DNA from: Thermasporomyces sp036564245
GTDB lineage: Bacteria; Actinomycetota; Actinomycetes; Propionibacteriales; Actinopolymorphaceae
Assembly: GCA_036564245.1 (NCBI GenBank)
Contig: DATCKU010000110.1
Coordinates: forward strand, 1 to 64,000
Length of the DNA: 64,000 nucleotides
Reading direction: 5' to 3'
In this document: piece after piece, positions 1 through 8,564 of the stretch
Numbering within the stretch: position 1 is the stretch's first letter
Layout of the letters: every line of letters starts with the position of its first letter
The notes under the pieces: model-generated
The model's input: the letters and a program-made list of their open reading frames with translations, nothing else
What the model was told of the DNA's origin: nothing
The model's database searches: none
Made by a program: the position numbers and the translations under genes

Positions 1-7
1 CGGCGGG

Positions 8-772
8 TCACGTGCGGCGACGGCGGCGGACCCGCACCGGATCGGCGGGATGCGGGGTACTGCGCCGCCGTTCGAGGTACGCCTCGCAGTGCTTGACCAG
101 CTCGTTGTAGGCGTTCTTGCCCATCAACTCGATCAGCTCCGCGCGGTTGGAGATATAGACCGGCTCACGGGCGGTGTGGGCCTCGGTGTTTCCCGTGCAG
201 TACCAGTCGAAGTCGTGGCCGCCGGGACCCCAACCCCGCCGGTCGTACTCGGTGATGGTGACCTCGGTGTAGGTCGTGCCGTCGGGCAACTCCACGTCGC
301 GGTAGAGCCGGCGGATCGGCAGCTGCCAACACACGTCCGGCTTGGTCTCCAGCGGATGGATGCCGACGCGCAGGGCGTACTTGTGCAAGGCACACCCGGT
401 GCCTCCATGGAAGCCGGGCCGGTTGTGGAAGATGCACGCGCCGTCGACGACGCGGGTCTTCCGTTCACCTTCTTCGTCCGTTTCGACCCAACCGTTCTTG
501 CGACCCTCCGCACGGTATTGCCAGTCGTCGGCTGTGAGCTTCTTGACCCAGCCGCGTACGCGCTTTTCGTCCGCCTTGTCGGCGAAATGCGCTCCCAGCA
601 CACAGCATCCGGCGTCGGGCCGTTCGGCGAAGATGCCGCGGCAGCCGGCAGCGAAGATGCACTGCCATCGGGAGGTCAGCCAGGTGAGATCGACACGGAA
701 CACCTGGCTCGCGTCGTCGGGGTCGGTGAATTCGACCCACGTACGGGGAAAGTCGAGCGGAACCTCGGGCAT
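8..772 (-). CDS. Conserved cysteine-rich protein, probably metal-binding
   Basis: A 254-residue soluble protein with no signal peptide or membrane segment. Cysteines are concentrated in the first two thirds (WQC, AGC, an adjacent CC pair near residue 56, GAC, GC, DVCW and WYC), with histidines in HNRPGFHGG. The spacing resembles small zinc/iron-chelating proteins of the YkgJ/DUF3109 kind, which is an inference and not a firm family assignment. The C-terminus is a short arginine run. No clear Shine-Dalgarno site precedes the ATG, so it may be translated from a leaderless message. It stands alone and is divergent from the downstream ppx gene. No specific function can be given. Confidence 0.75.
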   Translation of the reverse strand: MPEVPLDFPRTWVEFTDPDDASQVFRVDLTWLTSRWQCIFAAGCRGIFAERPDAGCCVLGAHFADKADEKRVRGWVKKLTADDWQYRAEGRKNGWVETDEEGERKTRVVDGACIFHNRPGFHGGTGCALHKYALRVGIHPLETKPDVCWQLPIRRLYRDVELPDGTTYTEVTITEYDRRGWGPGGHDFDWYCTGNTEAHTAREPVYISNRAELIELMGKNAYNELVKHCEAYLERRRSTPHPADPVRVRRRRRT

Positions 773-857
773 TCTGAAAACCCTACGCCTCGCGGCGCTC
801 AGGGTGACGCAACCCGGCCGAGAGTGCCGACCGCAACGTCTCGGCGTCGCGCCCCCA

Positions 858-1020
858 AATGACCAGGCGCGGCCACCGCCCCTCCTGATGACCAGGCACG
901 GCGCCTGCCCCCTCCTAAATGACCAGGCACGGCGCCTGCCCCCTCCTAAATGACCAGGCGTGGCGACTGCTCGCCCGCCACGGCAGGGGCCAGCACGCGT
1001 CGAGGGTGGTGCTCACCCAG
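858..1020. repeat. Short 31-bp tandem array leading into a full copy of the AATGACCAGG intergenic repeat
   Basis: The core TGACCAGG recurs at 860, 889, 920 and 951, giving periods of 29, 31 and 31 bp. The second and third units are nearly identical (TGACCAGGCACGGCGCCTG, then CCCCCTCCTAAA). The fourth continues into a full-length copy of the dispersed repeat (GCCACGGCAGGGGCC and so on). It fills the gap between divergent genes. I see no gene in 773-1138. Confidence 0.8.
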
Positions 1021-1138
1021 CGCGGGTACGTGACAGAGGAATCCATCCGCCGCGCATGGATCACTGCCACCGTGGGTCCCGGCTTGATCGTCGGCGCCCG
1101 CCCTGATCTCGCCCAGCTGACCGGCTAGCCTGGCACGC

Positions 1139-2065
1139 ATGCGACTCGGCGTCCTCGACGTGGGCTCCAACACCGTCCACCTCCTCGTAGTCGACGCCCA
1201 TCCCGGCGCGCGCCCGCTCCCTGCGTACTCCCACAAGACCGAGCTCCGCCTCGCCGAGCACATGTCCGACTCAGGCGCAATCACCACCAAAGGTGCGGAG
1301 AAGCTCAAGCAGCTGGTAGCCGAAGCCCTCGAGATCAGCGAGGACAAGGGCTGCCAGCAGATGCTGGCCTTTGCCACCTCGGCGATCCGTGAGGCATCGA
1401 ACGGGGACGCCGTCCTGCAGAGCGTGGCCGCGGAGACTGGCGTCCAGCTGACCGTGCTGTCCGGCGAGCAGGAGGCCCGGATCACCTTCCTCGCCGTACG
1501 GCGGTGGTACGGATGGTCGGCACGCCGGCTGCTGGTCTTCGACATCGGCGGTGGGTCGCTGGAGATCGCCACCGGGTTGGACGAGGTACCCGACATCGCG
1601 CTGTCGCTGCCGCTCGGCGCGGGCCGGCTGACGCGTACCTGGTTCAGTGCCGATCCGCCGCCGGCTGAGGAGATCAGAGCCCTCCGACGGCACATCCGCG
1701 CCGAGATCGCCCGGGACGCGGGGCAGGTCCTGCGGTTCGGCACACCGGATCAGGTCGTGGGGACGTCCAAGACGTTCCGGCAACTCGCTCGGGTCTGTGG
1801 CGCCGCGCCGTCATCTGAGGGCCCCTACGTCAGGCGCACCATGCAACGCGCCGTGCTGGGACAGTGGCTTCCGAAGCTCGCCGCGATGAGCTCCGCCGAG
1901 CGCGCGCAACTGCCAGGCGTGTCACAAGCTCGCGCACCGCAGCTCCTTGCCGGGGCGATGGTCGCGGAGGCGACGATGGATCTTTTCGACGTCACCGAGA
2001 TCGAAGTGTGTCCGTGGGCGCTGCGCGAGGGCCTCATCCTTCGTCACCTGGACACGATGGCCTAG
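1139..2065 (+). CDS. Ppx/GppA family phosphatase (exopolyphosphatase-like)
   Basis: A 308-residue protein of the actin-like ASKHA fold. The N-terminal phosphate-binding loop is LDVGSNTVHLL (residues 5-15), the second is FDIGGGSLEI near residue 140, and SAIREASN near residue 82 also fits the family. Members hydrolyse polyphosphate or pppGpp. The length matches the short actinobacterial form (Rv0496 type), which lacks the C-terminal HD domain of E. coli GppA. It is followed 14 bp later by a BadF-type kinase gene, and the Ppx-TIM barrel-ProC neighbourhood is conserved in mycobacteria. Whether the substrate is polyP or a nucleotide cannot be decided from sequence. Confidence 0.9.
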   Translation: MRLGVLDVGSNTVHLLVVDAHPGARPLPAYSHKTELRLAEHMSDSGAITTKGAEKLKQLVAEALEISEDKGCQQMLAFATSAIREASNGDAVLQSVAAETGVQLTVLSGEQEARITFLAVRRWYGWSARRLLVFDIGGGSLEIATGLDEVPDIALSLPLGAGRLTRTWFSADPPPAEEIRALRRHIRAEIARDAGQVLRFGTPDQVVGTSKTFRQLARVCGAAPSSEGPYVRRTMQRAVLGQWLPKLAAMSSAERAQLPGVSQARAPQLLAGAMVAEATMDLFDVTEIEVCPWALREGLILRHLDTMA

Positions 2066-2079
2066 CAGGAGCTCTCCCG

Positions 2080-3084
2080 ATGAGCGACACACCAGCGTTC
2101 GCGCAGCAGGCACCCACCCAGCAGGCTGCCAGCGAACCCTCGTCTGGCGTACGAATCGCCGTGGACGGCGGCGCGACCACGTTGATCATGTCCGTTCTCG
2201 GCGGAGATCGGGTGGAAGTCCCCGGCTTTCAGTGGACCAGCGACGAGGACCCGGTCGAGCAGCAGTGCCGTCGCGTCGGCGAGGCGTGGGAGGCGCTGGG
2301 CAAGCCGTCACCGGTCGAGGTGATCGCACTTGGCCTGGCTGGTGGCGCCTACGACCGGCCGAGTCGGGAACGGCTGGCTCCCATGATCGCCGAGCGTCTG
2401 GGGGCCGGCAGGGTGCTGCTCACCGGCGACGACGTCACGACCCACCTCGGCGTACTGGGCGGAGAGCCTGGCGTCGTGGTCGCCGCTGGCACCGGCGTCG
2501 CCTGTCTCGCCGTGACACCTGACGGCGAACTGATCAACGTCGACGGTCTGGGCTACCTGTTCGGCGACGCGGGCGGAGGCTTCTCGCTCGGGCTCGCGGG
2601 GCTGCGCGCTGCGCTCGCCGCCTTCGAGAGCCGTGGAGCGCCGACGGAGCTCGTCGAGCGCGCTGAGCGTCGTGTCGGCAAGCCGCTGCGTGAGGCGGTC
2701 AAGGCGTGGTACCGCTCCCCGTCGCTGATCGCCGACGTCGCGTCCTTTGCAGCCGAGGTCACCGAGGCTGCGGCCACGGACTCGGTGGCGCGGGTCTTGT
2801 GCGTGAGTGCCGGTGAGGAGCTCGCCGTGAGCGCTGCGGCGGCGGTACGACGGGGCTTCCCGGCAGCCCGCGACCAGAGCGTGCCCGTCTCGTGGGCAGG
2901 TGGTGTCCTGAGGGCCAAGGTGATCTTCGATGCCTTCGCCGACGGGTTGGCGCAGCTCTGTCCCGCCGCACGGTTGCGGGAGCCGGTCGGTGACTCCCTC
3001 GGTGGAGCCGTCCGGCTTGCCAGCAATGAGCAGGTCCCGCACCTTTCCGCTGTGGTCACCTATGTCGCTGCTAGCCCACAATGA
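2080..3084 (+). CDS. BadF/BadG/BcrA/BcrD-type ATPase, probable N-acetylglucosamine kinase-like protein
   Basis: Start chosen at ATG 2080 because AGGAGCT lies just upstream; the reading frame stays open further 5' but inside ppx. The 334-residue product has ASKHA nucleotide-binding motifs: VDGGATTLIM (about 26-35), a GTGVACL loop near 135 and GDAGGGFSLG near 162. Such proteins phosphorylate amino sugars or activate dehydratases. Lack of a neighbouring dehydratase or FeS partner favours a sugar kinase. Its TGA stop lies inside the left terminal repeat of the structured element at 3080-3230. Confidence 0.8.
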   Translation: MSDTPAFAQQAPTQQAASEPSSGVRIAVDGGATTLIMSVLGGDRVEVPGFQWTSDEDPVEQQCRRVGEAWEALGKPSPVEVIALGLAGGAYDRPSRERLAPMIAERLGAGRVLLTGDDVTTHLGVLGGEPGVVVAAGTGVACLAVTPDGELINVDGLGYLFGDAGGGFSLGLAGLRAALAAFESRGAPTELVERAERRVGKPLREAVKAWYRSPSLIADVASFAAEVTEAAATDSVARVLCVSAGEELAVSAAAAVRRGFPAARDQSVPVSWAGGVLRAKVIFDAFADGLAQLCPAARLREPVGDSLGGAVRLASNEQVPHLSAVVTYVAASPQ

Positions 3085-3230
3085 CCATGTGGAGCATGTT
3101 TGTTGGACATGCCTCGGACATGCCTGATCGTCTGACGGGCAGGCCTGTCGCGAATCGGACGTGCCTGTCGGACCTGCACTACGTGCCGACACGTGTCATA
3201 CCCCCGTCAGGCGTAGTGCACATGGTCATT
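3080..3230. repeat. 151-bp element with 12-bp terminal inverted repeats and internal hairpins
   Basis: AATGACCATGTG at 3080-3091 is matched exactly by CACATGGTCATT at 3219-3230. Inside lie a second perfect inverted repeat (TGCACTACG 3175-3183 with CGTAGTGCA 3212-3220), the 10-bp palindrome GACACGTGTC at 3188-3197, and two GGACATGCC direct repeats. No coding potential is seen. It resembles a MITE or REP-type element, or a structured 3' UTR for the gene ending at 3084. The AATGACC end is shared with the dispersed repeat elsewhere in this window. Confidence 0.75.
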
Positions 3231-3378
3231 TGGGGCGGGAATGGGTGCACAGCGCGCATGCGGAAGGACGGGCGGCCGTACGCTTGACGCCGTGCAGCAA
3301 CCGGATGGGAGTACGCCGCCGCAACGCCCCCTCGGCGCCCACAGTGGGTCGCACGTACGACATCAGCACGGCAAGGAC

Positions 3379-4230
3379 GTGGTCGTACGCGTACCCGAAG
3401 CCCGGATCGCGTTGTCCACGGCGTCGGTCTACCCCGAGTCCACGGCGACGGCCTTCGAGCTCGCCGCCCGGCTCGGCTACGACGGCGTCGAGGTCATGGT
3501 GGGCGCCGATCCGCTGAGCCAGGACATCAACGCGCTGCGCCGGCTCAGCGAATACCACCAGCTGCCGATCGTCTCCATCCATGCGCCAACCCTGCTGATC
3601 ACGCAGCGCGTCTGGGGGACCGAGCCATGGGGCAAGATCGACCGCAGCGCCGACGCCGCGAAGGTGGTCGGGGCGCCGGTCGTCGTCGTCCACCCGCCGT
3701 TCCGCTGGCAACGGGACTACGCCCGTGACTTCATCGCGGGAATCACGCGCCGTCAGGAGGAGACCGGGATCCGCTTCGCGGTGGAGAACATGTTCCCCTG
3801 GCGCGCGGCAGGGCAGGGCCTGCAGGCGTACCTCCCCGATTGGGACCCCCGCACCTTCGAGTCCGCCGATGTGACGCTCGACCTCTCGCATACCGCGACG
3901 GCCGGCGTCGACGCGTACGACATGGCGTACGACCTCGGCGAGCGGCTGACCCACGTGCATCTCGCCGACGGCTCGGGCTCCAGCAAGGACGAGCACCTCG
4001 TCCCCGGAAGGGGTACCCAGCGGTGTGCGGACGTCCTCGAGCTCCTCGCGCGACGCGGCTTCGACGGTGCGATCGTGCTCGAGGTCAACACCCGCCGTGC
4101 GGCCAGCCGCGCGGAGCGGGAAGCCGACCTCGTGGAGGCGCTGGCGTTCGCCCGGCTGCACTTCGCGGCTCCGGTCGTTCCCTCCTACACCGTGGCAGCG
4201 GACGGCACCATCGAGGCCGTCGGCAGCTGA
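3379..4230 (+). CDS. Sugar phosphate isomerase/epimerase family protein (xylose isomerase-like TIM barrel)
   Basis: The product carries the AP endonuclease 2/xylose isomerase-like TIM-barrel pattern: RIALSTASVYPES at the N-terminus, VVVVHPPF, FAVENMF, DLSHTATAG and THVHLADGSG, which supply the usual metal-binding His, Glu and Asp residues, then EVNTRRA. GTG 3379 gives 283 residues, close to the mycobacterial homologue (Rv0498, about 280). GTG 3292 in the same frame would add 29 poorly conserved residues and cannot be excluded. It lies between ppx and proC as in mycobacteria. The substrate is unknown. Confidence 0.8.
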   Translation: MVVRVPEARIALSTASVYPESTATAFELAARLGYDGVEVMVGADPLSQDINALRRLSEYHQLPIVSIHAPTLLITQRVWGTEPWGKIDRSADAAKVVGAPVVVVHPPFRWQRDYARDFIAGITRRQEETGIRFAVENMFPWRAAGQGLQAYLPDWDPRTFESADVTLDLSHTATAGVDAYDMAYDLGERLTHVHLADGSGSSKDEHLVPGRGTQRCADVLELLARRGFDGAIVLEVNTRRAASRAEREADLVEALAFARLHFAAPVVPSYTVAADGTIEAVGS

Positions 4231-4450
4231 CCGTCCCCCTGATCACACTCTGATCACGGCACCGCATGGCTCGATTCCGGCATCGGCGTCTGTGACCTTT
4301 CGCGGTCAGCCAGCTGATCTCTGCTTGAACTACGCAGACTTCTCGATCACTCTGAATCCGACATCTGACCCAAATCGCCATTCGTGATCCGGCACGAGAC
4401 CTGCCCACGGATGACGGTTCGGGCCTCGGCGTCGGAACGAGGGGTCTGCG

Positions 4451-5251
4451 ATGCGTGGGATCGCGCGGTCGGTGGTCAGGATCCTGGTCGTCCTCGGCTT
4501 CGCGTGGGGCTCCGGTCTCGCCATCGCGACTCCCGCCGGCGCCGCTCCCGCCTACGTCGCACTCGGCGACTCGTACTCCTCCGGGGTGGGAACCCGCAGC
4601 TACTACGACGACAGCGGAAGCTGCAAGCGCTCCCCCTACGCGTATCCCGTCATCGACGCGGGCCGGCTCGGTGCGGCACTGACCTTCGTCGCGTGCGCCG
4701 GTGCGACGGTCGCCGACGTGCAGAACAACCAGCTCGGCAGCCTCACTAGCTCCACGACCTATGTCACGCTCTCGGTCGGCGGCAACGACGCCGGATGGGC
4801 GTCGGTCATCCTGAAGTGCGCACAGCCGTGGCCCACGACGTGCTGGGGCGAGATCGACGCGGCCGAATCGTTCATCAGCAACACGCTTCCCGGTCGTCTC
4901 GACGCGCTCTACTCCGCCATCCGCAGCCGTGCGCCCAACGCGCGTGTGGCGGTCGTCGGCTACCCGCGCCTGTTCAACGGTGAGGAGTGCAACCTCGCGG
5001 CGCGGATCAGCCCCGGAGAGCAGGCCGAGCTCAACGCTGCAGCAGACCTCCTGTCCTCGGTCATCGCGGCACGAGCGGCCGCGCACGGCTTCCGCTACGT
5101 CGATGCGCGACCCGCCTTCACCGGACACGCCGTGTGCGACGACGTCGAATGGATCAACGGTCTGTCCAATCCGATCAGCGAGTCGTACCACCCGAATCGG
5201 GATGGACAGGTGGGCTACGCCGACCTCGTGGAGTCCGCACTCCGCAGCTAG
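4451..5251 (+). CDS. Secreted SGNH/GDSL-family esterase
   Basis: A 266-residue exported hydrolase. The first 31 residues form a signal peptide (arginines, hydrophobic stretch, then AGA cleavage site). Block I is ALGDSYSSG with the nucleophilic serine, block III is SVGGNDAGW, and the catalytic histidine is in ESYHPNRDGQ near the end. Six cysteines in the mature part fit three disulfides, as in Streptomyces secreted lipases of this class. GAGGGG lies six bases before the ATG. It is monocistronic and convergent with aceA. Confidence 0.9.
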   Translation: MRGIARSVVRILVVLGFAWGSGLAIATPAGAAPAYVALGDSYSSGVGTRSYYDDSGSCKRSPYAYPVIDAGRLGAALTFVACAGATVADVQNNQLGSLTSSTTYVTLSVGGNDAGWASVILKCAQPWPTTCWGEIDAAESFISNTLPGRLDALYSAIRSRAPNARVAVVGYPRLFNGEECNLAARISPGEQAELNAAADLLSSVIAARAAAHGFRYVDARPAFTGHAVCDDVEWINGLSNPISESYHPNRDGQVGYADLVESALRS

Positions 5252-5269
5252 CCGCGAAGCTGAGGAAAG

Positions 5270-5298
5270 GCCAGGCACAAAGGCCCTGTCGCCTGGTC
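5270..5298. terminator. Possible bidirectional terminator hairpin between SGNH esterase and aceA
   Basis: CCAGGC (5271-5276) pairs with GCCTGG (5291-5296), extended by one G-T pair, with a 14-nt loop in the convergent gap. There is no real T-tract, so termination is only inferred from position. Confidence 0.3.
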
Positions 5299-5350
5299 GT
5301 TCGGCACACGGCCGGCGATGGCATCGGCCACGGGCTGGCGGACGCGAGGC

Positions 5351-6787
5351 TCAGCCCGCCTTGGCGAACTGCGCCTCCTCGGTCGAGCCGGTCAGCGCCG
5401 TCGTCGAGGAGTTCGGCGAGATGGCCGTGCTCACCAGGTCGAAGTAGCCCGTGCCCACCTCACGCTGGTGCCGGGTCGCCGTGTAGCCCGCAGCCTCCGC
5501 GGCGAACTCCCGCTCCTGCAACGCGACGTACGCCGTCATGCCGGACTCGGCATAACCGCGCGCCAGCTCGAACATCGAGTGGTTCAGCGCATGGAAGCCA
5601 GCCAGCGTGATGAACTGGAACGCGTAACCCATCTGACCCAGCTCGCGCTGGAACTTCGCGATCGTCGCGTCGTCCAGGTGCTTCTTCCAGTTGAACGACG
5701 GTGAGCAGTTGTACGCCAGCATCTGGTCGGGGTACTCCGCCTTGATGGCTTCAGCGAACTTACGTGCCACCTCGAGATCCGGCGTCGCCGTCTCCATCCA
5801 CAGCAGCTCGGCGTACGGCGCGTACGCAAGGCCGCGAGCGATGCACGGCTCCAAACCGTTGCGTACGACGTAGAACCCCTCGGCCGACCGCTCACCGGTC
5901 AGGAACCTACGGTCGCGTTCGTCGATGTCGCTCGTGAGCAGCGTCGCCGACTGGGCATCCGTACGCGCGATGATGAGCGTGGGCACGTCGCAGACGTCGG
6001 CGGCCAGGCGCGCCGCCGTGAGCGTACGAATGTGCTGGCCGGTCGGGATCAGCACCTTGCCGCCCAGGTGACCGCACTTCTTCTCGGACGCGAGCTGATC
6101 CTCCCAGTGCACCCCCGCGGCACCAGCAGCGATCATCGCCCTCATGAGCTCGAACGCGTTGAGCACGCCACCGAACCCGGCCTCGGCGTCGGCGACGATG
6201 GGTGCGAGCCAGTCCTGCCAGTACCGCGCTCCGCCGTTACCTGTGGCGGACCTGCGCTGACCATCGCCTGTCGCCTCACCGTTCCACTGCTCCGACCAGG
6301 TGATCTGATCGGCACGCAGAAGCGCGTTGTTGATCCGGCGCACCACGGCAGGAACGGAGTTCGCAGGGTACAGACTCTGGTCGGGGTACGTCTGACCAGC
6401 GAGGTTGGCGTCGGCCGCGACCTGCCAGCCGGACAGATAGATCGCCTTGAGTCCAGCACTCACTTGCTGCACTGCCTGGTTGCCGGTCAGCGCGCCCAGC
6501 GCGTTGACGTACTCCTCCTCGTGCAGCAGTCGCCACAGGCGCTCGGCACCTAGACGGGCGAGCGTGTACTCCTCCCGCACCGATCCGCGTAGCCGTACCA
6601 CGTCCTCCGCGGTGTACGGCCGCTCGATGCCGCGCCATCGACGATCGGTCTCCCATTGCCGACGCAACCTGTCGACTTCGGCCTGCGCCGAAAGCCTCGG
6701 TGTCGTGGCGTCCTCGGTCGCGTCGGCAACCGTCTCGGAACGTCCTTCCTTGCCCCGCGAAGTCCTCGCCGTCGACTGTGGCGTCAT
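5351..6787 (-). CDS. aceA: Isocitrate lyase
   Basis: Cleaves isocitrate to glyoxylate and succinate in the glyoxylate shunt. The signature KKCGHLGGKVL carries the catalytic cysteine; WTRY-class substrate-binding surroundings, EKKCGH, TLIIARTDAQSA and YNCSPSFNW are all present. Start ATG 6787 has GGAGGGG upstream. The 478-residue product has an N-terminal extension of about 40 Ser/Thr/Glu-rich residues before the conserved LSAQAEVDRLRRQW, longer than the usual 430-residue enzyme. It is transcribed divergently from the RamB-like regulator gene, a known regulatory partner of aceA in Corynebacterium and Mycobacterium. Malate synthase is not in this window. Confidence 0.95.
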   Translation of the reverse strand: MTPQSTARTSRGKEGRSETVADATEDATTPRLSAQAEVDRLRRQWETDRRWRGIERPYTAEDVVRLRGSVREEYTLARLGAERLWRLLHEEEYVNALGALTGNQAVQQVSAGLKAIYLSGWQVAADANLAGQTYPDQSLYPANSVPAVVRRINNALLRADQITWSEQWNGEATGDGQRRSATGNGGARYWQDWLAPIVADAEAGFGGVLNAFELMRAMIAAGAAGVHWEDQLASEKKCGHLGGKVLIPTGQHIRTLTAARLAADVCDVPTLIIARTDAQSATLLTSDIDERDRRFLTGERSAEGFYVVRNGLEPCIARGLAYAPYAELLWMETATPDLEVARKFAEAIKAEYPDQMLAYNCSPSFNWKKHLDDATIAKFQRELGQMGYAFQFITLAGFHALNHSMFELARGYAESGMTAYVALQEREFAAEAAGYTATRHQREVGTGYFDLVSTAISPNSSTTALTGSTEEAQFAKAG

Positions 6788-6889
6788 GATCTGTGCCCCT
6801 CCGTCCAAAGACCGGTGCAATCCAGAGGGCTTCTCCCCCTCGTCCCCGAGTCTCGTTTGGGGGCACACAATGCGGCGGCGTTCCAGCGT

Positions 6890-6903
6890 AGAAACTTCTG
6901 CGA
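6890..6903. promoter_or_regulatory. Candidate RamB-binding site in the aceA-ramB intergenic region
   Basis: AGAAACTTCTGCGA partly resembles the published corynebacterial RamB box (RRAACTTTGCAAA). A second AGAACTT lies at 6967-6973 at the start of ramB. The match is incomplete, so this is a positional inference only. Confidence 0.3.
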
Positions 6904-6940
6904 TTCTTCCTCTAGCATCAATTTCATCGCCACATTCATC

Positions 6941-8395
6941 GTGAAAGAAGTCGGACATTTGACTCAAGAACTTCATCTTGCGACCTTTGGCCAACGACTG
7001 CGGCATATCCGGCGCAGCCGGCGGATGACGCTGTCCGAGCTCGGTGCCAAGGTCGGACGGGCGCCGTCCCAGCTGTCGCTGCTCGAGAACGGTCGCCGCG
7101 AGCCGAAGCTCTCCCTGATCACCCAGTTGGCCGAGGCGCTCGACGTCGGCGTCGACGAGCTTCTCTCCCCCACACCACCCAGCCGCCGGGCACAGCTGGA
7201 GATCGCGCTCGACGAGGCTCAGCGGGACCCGCTGTACCAAGGTCTCGGCTTGTCGCCACTCAAGGTCGGCCCACGGGTGCCGACGGAGGTGCTGGAGCAT
7301 CTCGTGACGCTCTACGAGGAGCTGCGACGGCGGGCGACGAAACCACCCGCCACTCCTGAGGAGGCCCGGATCGCCAACGCCGAGCTCCGGCAGAAGATGC
7401 GCGAGCGCAACAACTACTACCCCGAGATCGAAAAGATCGCGGCACGAATTCTCGACGGGGTGGGATACCGCGGCGGCACGCTGTCAGAAGCTCTCGTCTG
7501 CGCCATCGTGCGCCACTGTGGTTTCACCGTGCGGTATGCCGACGACCTGCCGCGTTCGGTCCGCTCCATCATCGACCTGCGTCACCGGCGCATCTACCTG
7601 CGTCGGGAGTCCCTCGGCATGCACACGCCGCGCGGAGTGCTGCTGCAGACGCTTGGACACTTCGTCCTCGACCACGCCCAGCCACGTGACTTCGCCGACT
7701 TCCTCCGACAGCGCGTGGAGGCCAACTACTTCGCCGCGGCGGTCCTGGTGCCGGAGAAGGTCGCCGTCCCCTTTCTCAAGCAGGCCAAGGCCGATCGCGA
7801 CCTCGCGGTAGAAGACCTGCGCGACGTCTTCTCGGTTTCGTACGAGATGGCCGCCCATCGGTTCACCAACCTCGCGACGCGGCATCTGGATCTGCGGTGC
7901 CACTTCGTACGAAACGACGAGTCCGGCATCATCTACAAGGCGTACGAGAACGACGGCCTGGTCTTCCCGGCTGACTCGACAGGGGCGATCGAAGGACAGC
8001 TCATGTGCCGGCGCTGGGCGGGTCGCCAAGTCTTCGCCTCGCCGGAGCGCTATCCGACGTACTGCCAATACACCGACACTCCCACCGGCACGCACTGGTG
8101 TGTGGCACACGTCGACCCAGGCCGGGAACGCCACTTCGCCATCACGCTCGGCGTACCGTACGAGGCCTCGCGCTGGTTCCGCGGCCGTGAGACGACCAAC
8201 CGCGCGACCTCGCGGTGCCCGGACGGACCCTGCTGCCAGCGCCCCCCGGCAGAGCTCTCGGCGCGCTGGGAAGGCAACGCCTGGCCATCGGCTCGGGCCC
8301 ACTCGCACGTCCTCGCAGTGCTGCCGCCCGGCGCGTTCCCGGGAGTGGACGAGACCGACGTGTACACGTTCCTCGACCGTCACGGCGACTCCTGA
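6941..8395 (+). CDS. ramB: RamB/ScfR-type transcriptional regulator (XRE HTH + ImmA/IrrE-like domain)
   Basis: An N-terminal helix-turn-helix (FGQRLRHIRRSRRMTLSELGAKVG, about residues 13-60) is followed by an IrrE-like domain and the C-terminal short-chain fatty acyl regulator domain with conserved cysteines (CQYTDTPTGTHWC, RCPDGPCCQ). In C. glutamicum and M. tuberculosis RamB controls acetate metabolism, including aceA/icl, and itself. The start is uncertain: GTG 6941 gives 484 residues (M. tuberculosis RamB about 474), while TTG 6959 has GAAAGAAG at good spacing. The H-E-x-x-H of active ImmA peptidases reads TLGHFVLDH here, so peptidase activity is unlikely. Confidence 0.85.
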   Translation: MKEVGHLTQELHLATFGQRLRHIRRSRRMTLSELGAKVGRAPSQLSLLENGRREPKLSLITQLAEALDVGVDELLSPTPPSRRAQLEIALDEAQRDPLYQGLGLSPLKVGPRVPTEVLEHLVTLYEELRRRATKPPATPEEARIANAELRQKMRERNNYYPEIEKIAARILDGVGYRGGTLSEALVCAIVRHCGFTVRYADDLPRSVRSIIDLRHRRIYLRRESLGMHTPRGVLLQTLGHFVLDHAQPRDFADFLRQRVEANYFAAAVLVPEKVAVPFLKQAKADRDLAVEDLRDVFSVSYEMAAHRFTNLATRHLDLRCHFVRNDESGIIYKAYENDGLVFPADSTGAIEGQLMCRRWAGRQVFASPERYPTYCQYTDTPTGTHWCVAHVDPGRERHFAITLGVPYEASRWFRGRETTNRATSRCPDGPCCQRPPAELSARWEGNAWPSARAHSHVLAVLPPGAFPGVDETDVYTFLDRHGDS

Positions 8396-8564
8396 CGGTG
8401 CCGACGGCCTAGCTCGTCGCCGGTCTCACGCAGGATCGCGGGACTCGTGGAAAGCCCAGGCTGCTGACCGCCCGCCACCGCCGGCCATGGCAGGGCGTCT
8501 CGTCGCCTCGCCAAATTGCAAGACCAGCGCAAGACGGCCAGACACCTGCCATACGTGGTCATTT

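Noticed and set aside
50..862. Long plus-strand open frame opposite the cysteine-rich gene
   Set aside because: It is the antisense shadow of a gene with coherent cysteine spacing; its own translation has no recognisable pattern.
858..1020. CRISPR array
   Set aside because: Period is about 31 bp with no unique spacers of constant length; units are near-identical along their full length, and no cas genes are present.
1864..2079. Longer N-terminus for the BadF-type kinase starting inside ppx
   Set aside because: The extension overlaps ppx by about 200 bp, has a shadow-frame composition, and ATG 2080 has AGGAGCT upstream.
4231..4450. CRP-type site (TGTGAC...GGTCA) and TGATCAC repeats before the SGNH gene
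   Set aside because: The half-sites are imperfect and short; not enough to call a regulator.
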